A stretch of 40,205 bases of DNA. Source: an uncultured Bacteroidales bacterium (GTDB lineage: Bacteria; Bacteroidota; Bacteroidia; Bacteroidales; P3). Under the pieces are notes generated by a model. It did no database searches, had not been told where the DNA came from, and saw only the letters and a list, made by a program, of their open reading frames with translations. The position numbers and the translations under genes are program-made. The DNA lies in assembly GCA_947168665.1 (NCBI GenBank), contig CAMVMX010000023.1, positions 1 to 40,205 of the forward strand, in the 5' to 3' direction. Below, piece by piece: positions 39,875-40,205 of this stretch (positions are counted from its first letter, which is position 1; the number at the start of each line of letters is the position of its first letter).

Positions 39875-40205
39875 CTACGCTGGTTTGGATGGATGTTCTT
39901 GCTCCTGCTGTTTTTTCTGCTCTTTTATGTAGGATATTAATCCCTTGGCTTTTTCCACTTTTGGACCGAAGGCTTCAGGGCTTTTGCTTGCCATAATCTG
40001 AAATATTTCCAAACTCTCTTGTGCAGCCTTCTCGGCAGCCTTATAATTCCCTTGGTCAAGATACAACAATGCGATATTGAAGAGCGTCGTGGCCATGTTT
40101 GGCAGGTAGGCATCGGGGTTCTTGTCGGCCAATTTGCGGTATGTGGCCAATGCCTTTTGGTATTCTTGCTCGGCATCGGCATGGCGGTTGGTGTCGCTGT
40201 GGAGG
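39875..40205 (-). CDS. TPR-repeat protein, 5' end outside the window
   Basis: The C-terminal part of a tetratricopeptide-repeat protein, at least 109 residues here and open to the window edge. Repeats are visible as AEQEYQKALATYRKLADKNP, then YLPNMATTLFNIALLYLDQG and AEKAAQESLEIFQIMASKSP with the usual A/G/Y/P positions. The highly polar tail ends YIKEQKKQQEQEHPSKPA. TPRs mediate protein contacts; the function of this protein cannot be told. A TTG at 40150 is within the domain and not a real start, because the frame continues in TPR-like sequence (DTNRHADAEQEYQ) to the edge. Confidence 0.8.
   Translation of the reverse strand, partial: LHSDTNRHADAEQEYQKALATYRKLADKNPDAYLPNMATTLFNIALLYLDQGNYKAAEKAAQESLEIFQIMASKSPEAFGPKVEKAKGLISYIKEQKKQQEQEHPSKPA

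Overview
This 40.2 kb window is a chromosomal segment from a member of the Bacteroidales (phylum Bacteroidetes/Bacteroidota). Three things point there. Many genes are preceded by the phylum's -7 promoter element (TAnnTTTG, often followed by CA). The gene families are typical: GH97 glycosidase, GldD lipoprotein, a type IX secretion (T9SS) sorting domain, DUF2723, DUF4838, DUF4369-type thioredoxin and SagB-type nitroreductase. The closest relatives of the conserved genes (efp, clpX, mrdA/rodA, iorAB, manA) are Bacteroidales-like in sequence. Most of the window is GC-rich, but about 20.5-22.6 kb is clearly AT-rich and looks acquired. I could not assign a genus.

Layout. 1-0.9 kb: a cluster of small palindromes, a terminator, and a PIN toxin/antitoxin pair whose toxin is frameshifted. 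0.9-6 kb: a lipid kinase, a 1,075-residue multi-cofactor flavoprotein that fuses the three parts of an amine/imino-acid dehydrogenase, and a convergent HAD phosphatase. 6.2-11.2 kb: galactokinase, a GH97 enzyme with retaining-type catalytic residues (probably an alpha-galactosidase) and a subtilisin-like T9SS cargo protease, all co-directional. 11.2-15.8 kb: a SpoU/TrmH methyltransferase, tRNA-His, a lipoprotein, and a minus-strand operon of a 56-residue protein, LptE and a DUF2723 membrane protein. 16-18.3 kb: a small unknown gene, GldD and an alpha/beta hydrolase. 18.3-20.5 kb: the indolepyruvate:ferredoxin oxidoreductase pair IorA/IorB. 20.5-22.3 kb: an AT-rich island with a DUF4160/DUF2442 pair and two orphan genes. 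22.3-22.55 kb: a non-coding region that folds into a long 6S-RNA-like rod behind its own promoter. 22.65-27.2 kb: a large secreted DUF4838 protein, a cytosolic unknown and a sodium:solute symporter. 27.2-27.86 kb is intergenic with several small hairpins. 27.9-30 kb: mannose-6-phosphate isomerase, a thioredoxin-like protein and a tiny lipoprotein (minus strand). 30.5-33 kb: a small membrane protein, EF-P, an M28-type lipoprotein and a Rieske-fold lipoprotein with four Cys ligands. 33-38.8 kb (minus strand): QueD-like protein, then a PBP2-RodA-ClpX-nitroreductase operon. 39-40.2 kb: an AlkD-type DNA glycosylase and a TPR protein running off the window edge.

The genes are mostly housekeeping or nutritional rather than one accessory system. 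The observations most worth following are: a 46-bp repeat present in opposite orientation inside two unrelated reading frames (17.1 and 23.5 kb), kept open in both; the structured RNA at 22.3-22.55 kb; the fused dehydrogenase; the Cys4 'Rieske' lipoprotein; and the frameshifted PIN toxin. I did not find a CRISPR array, prophage, transposase or recognisable defence island.
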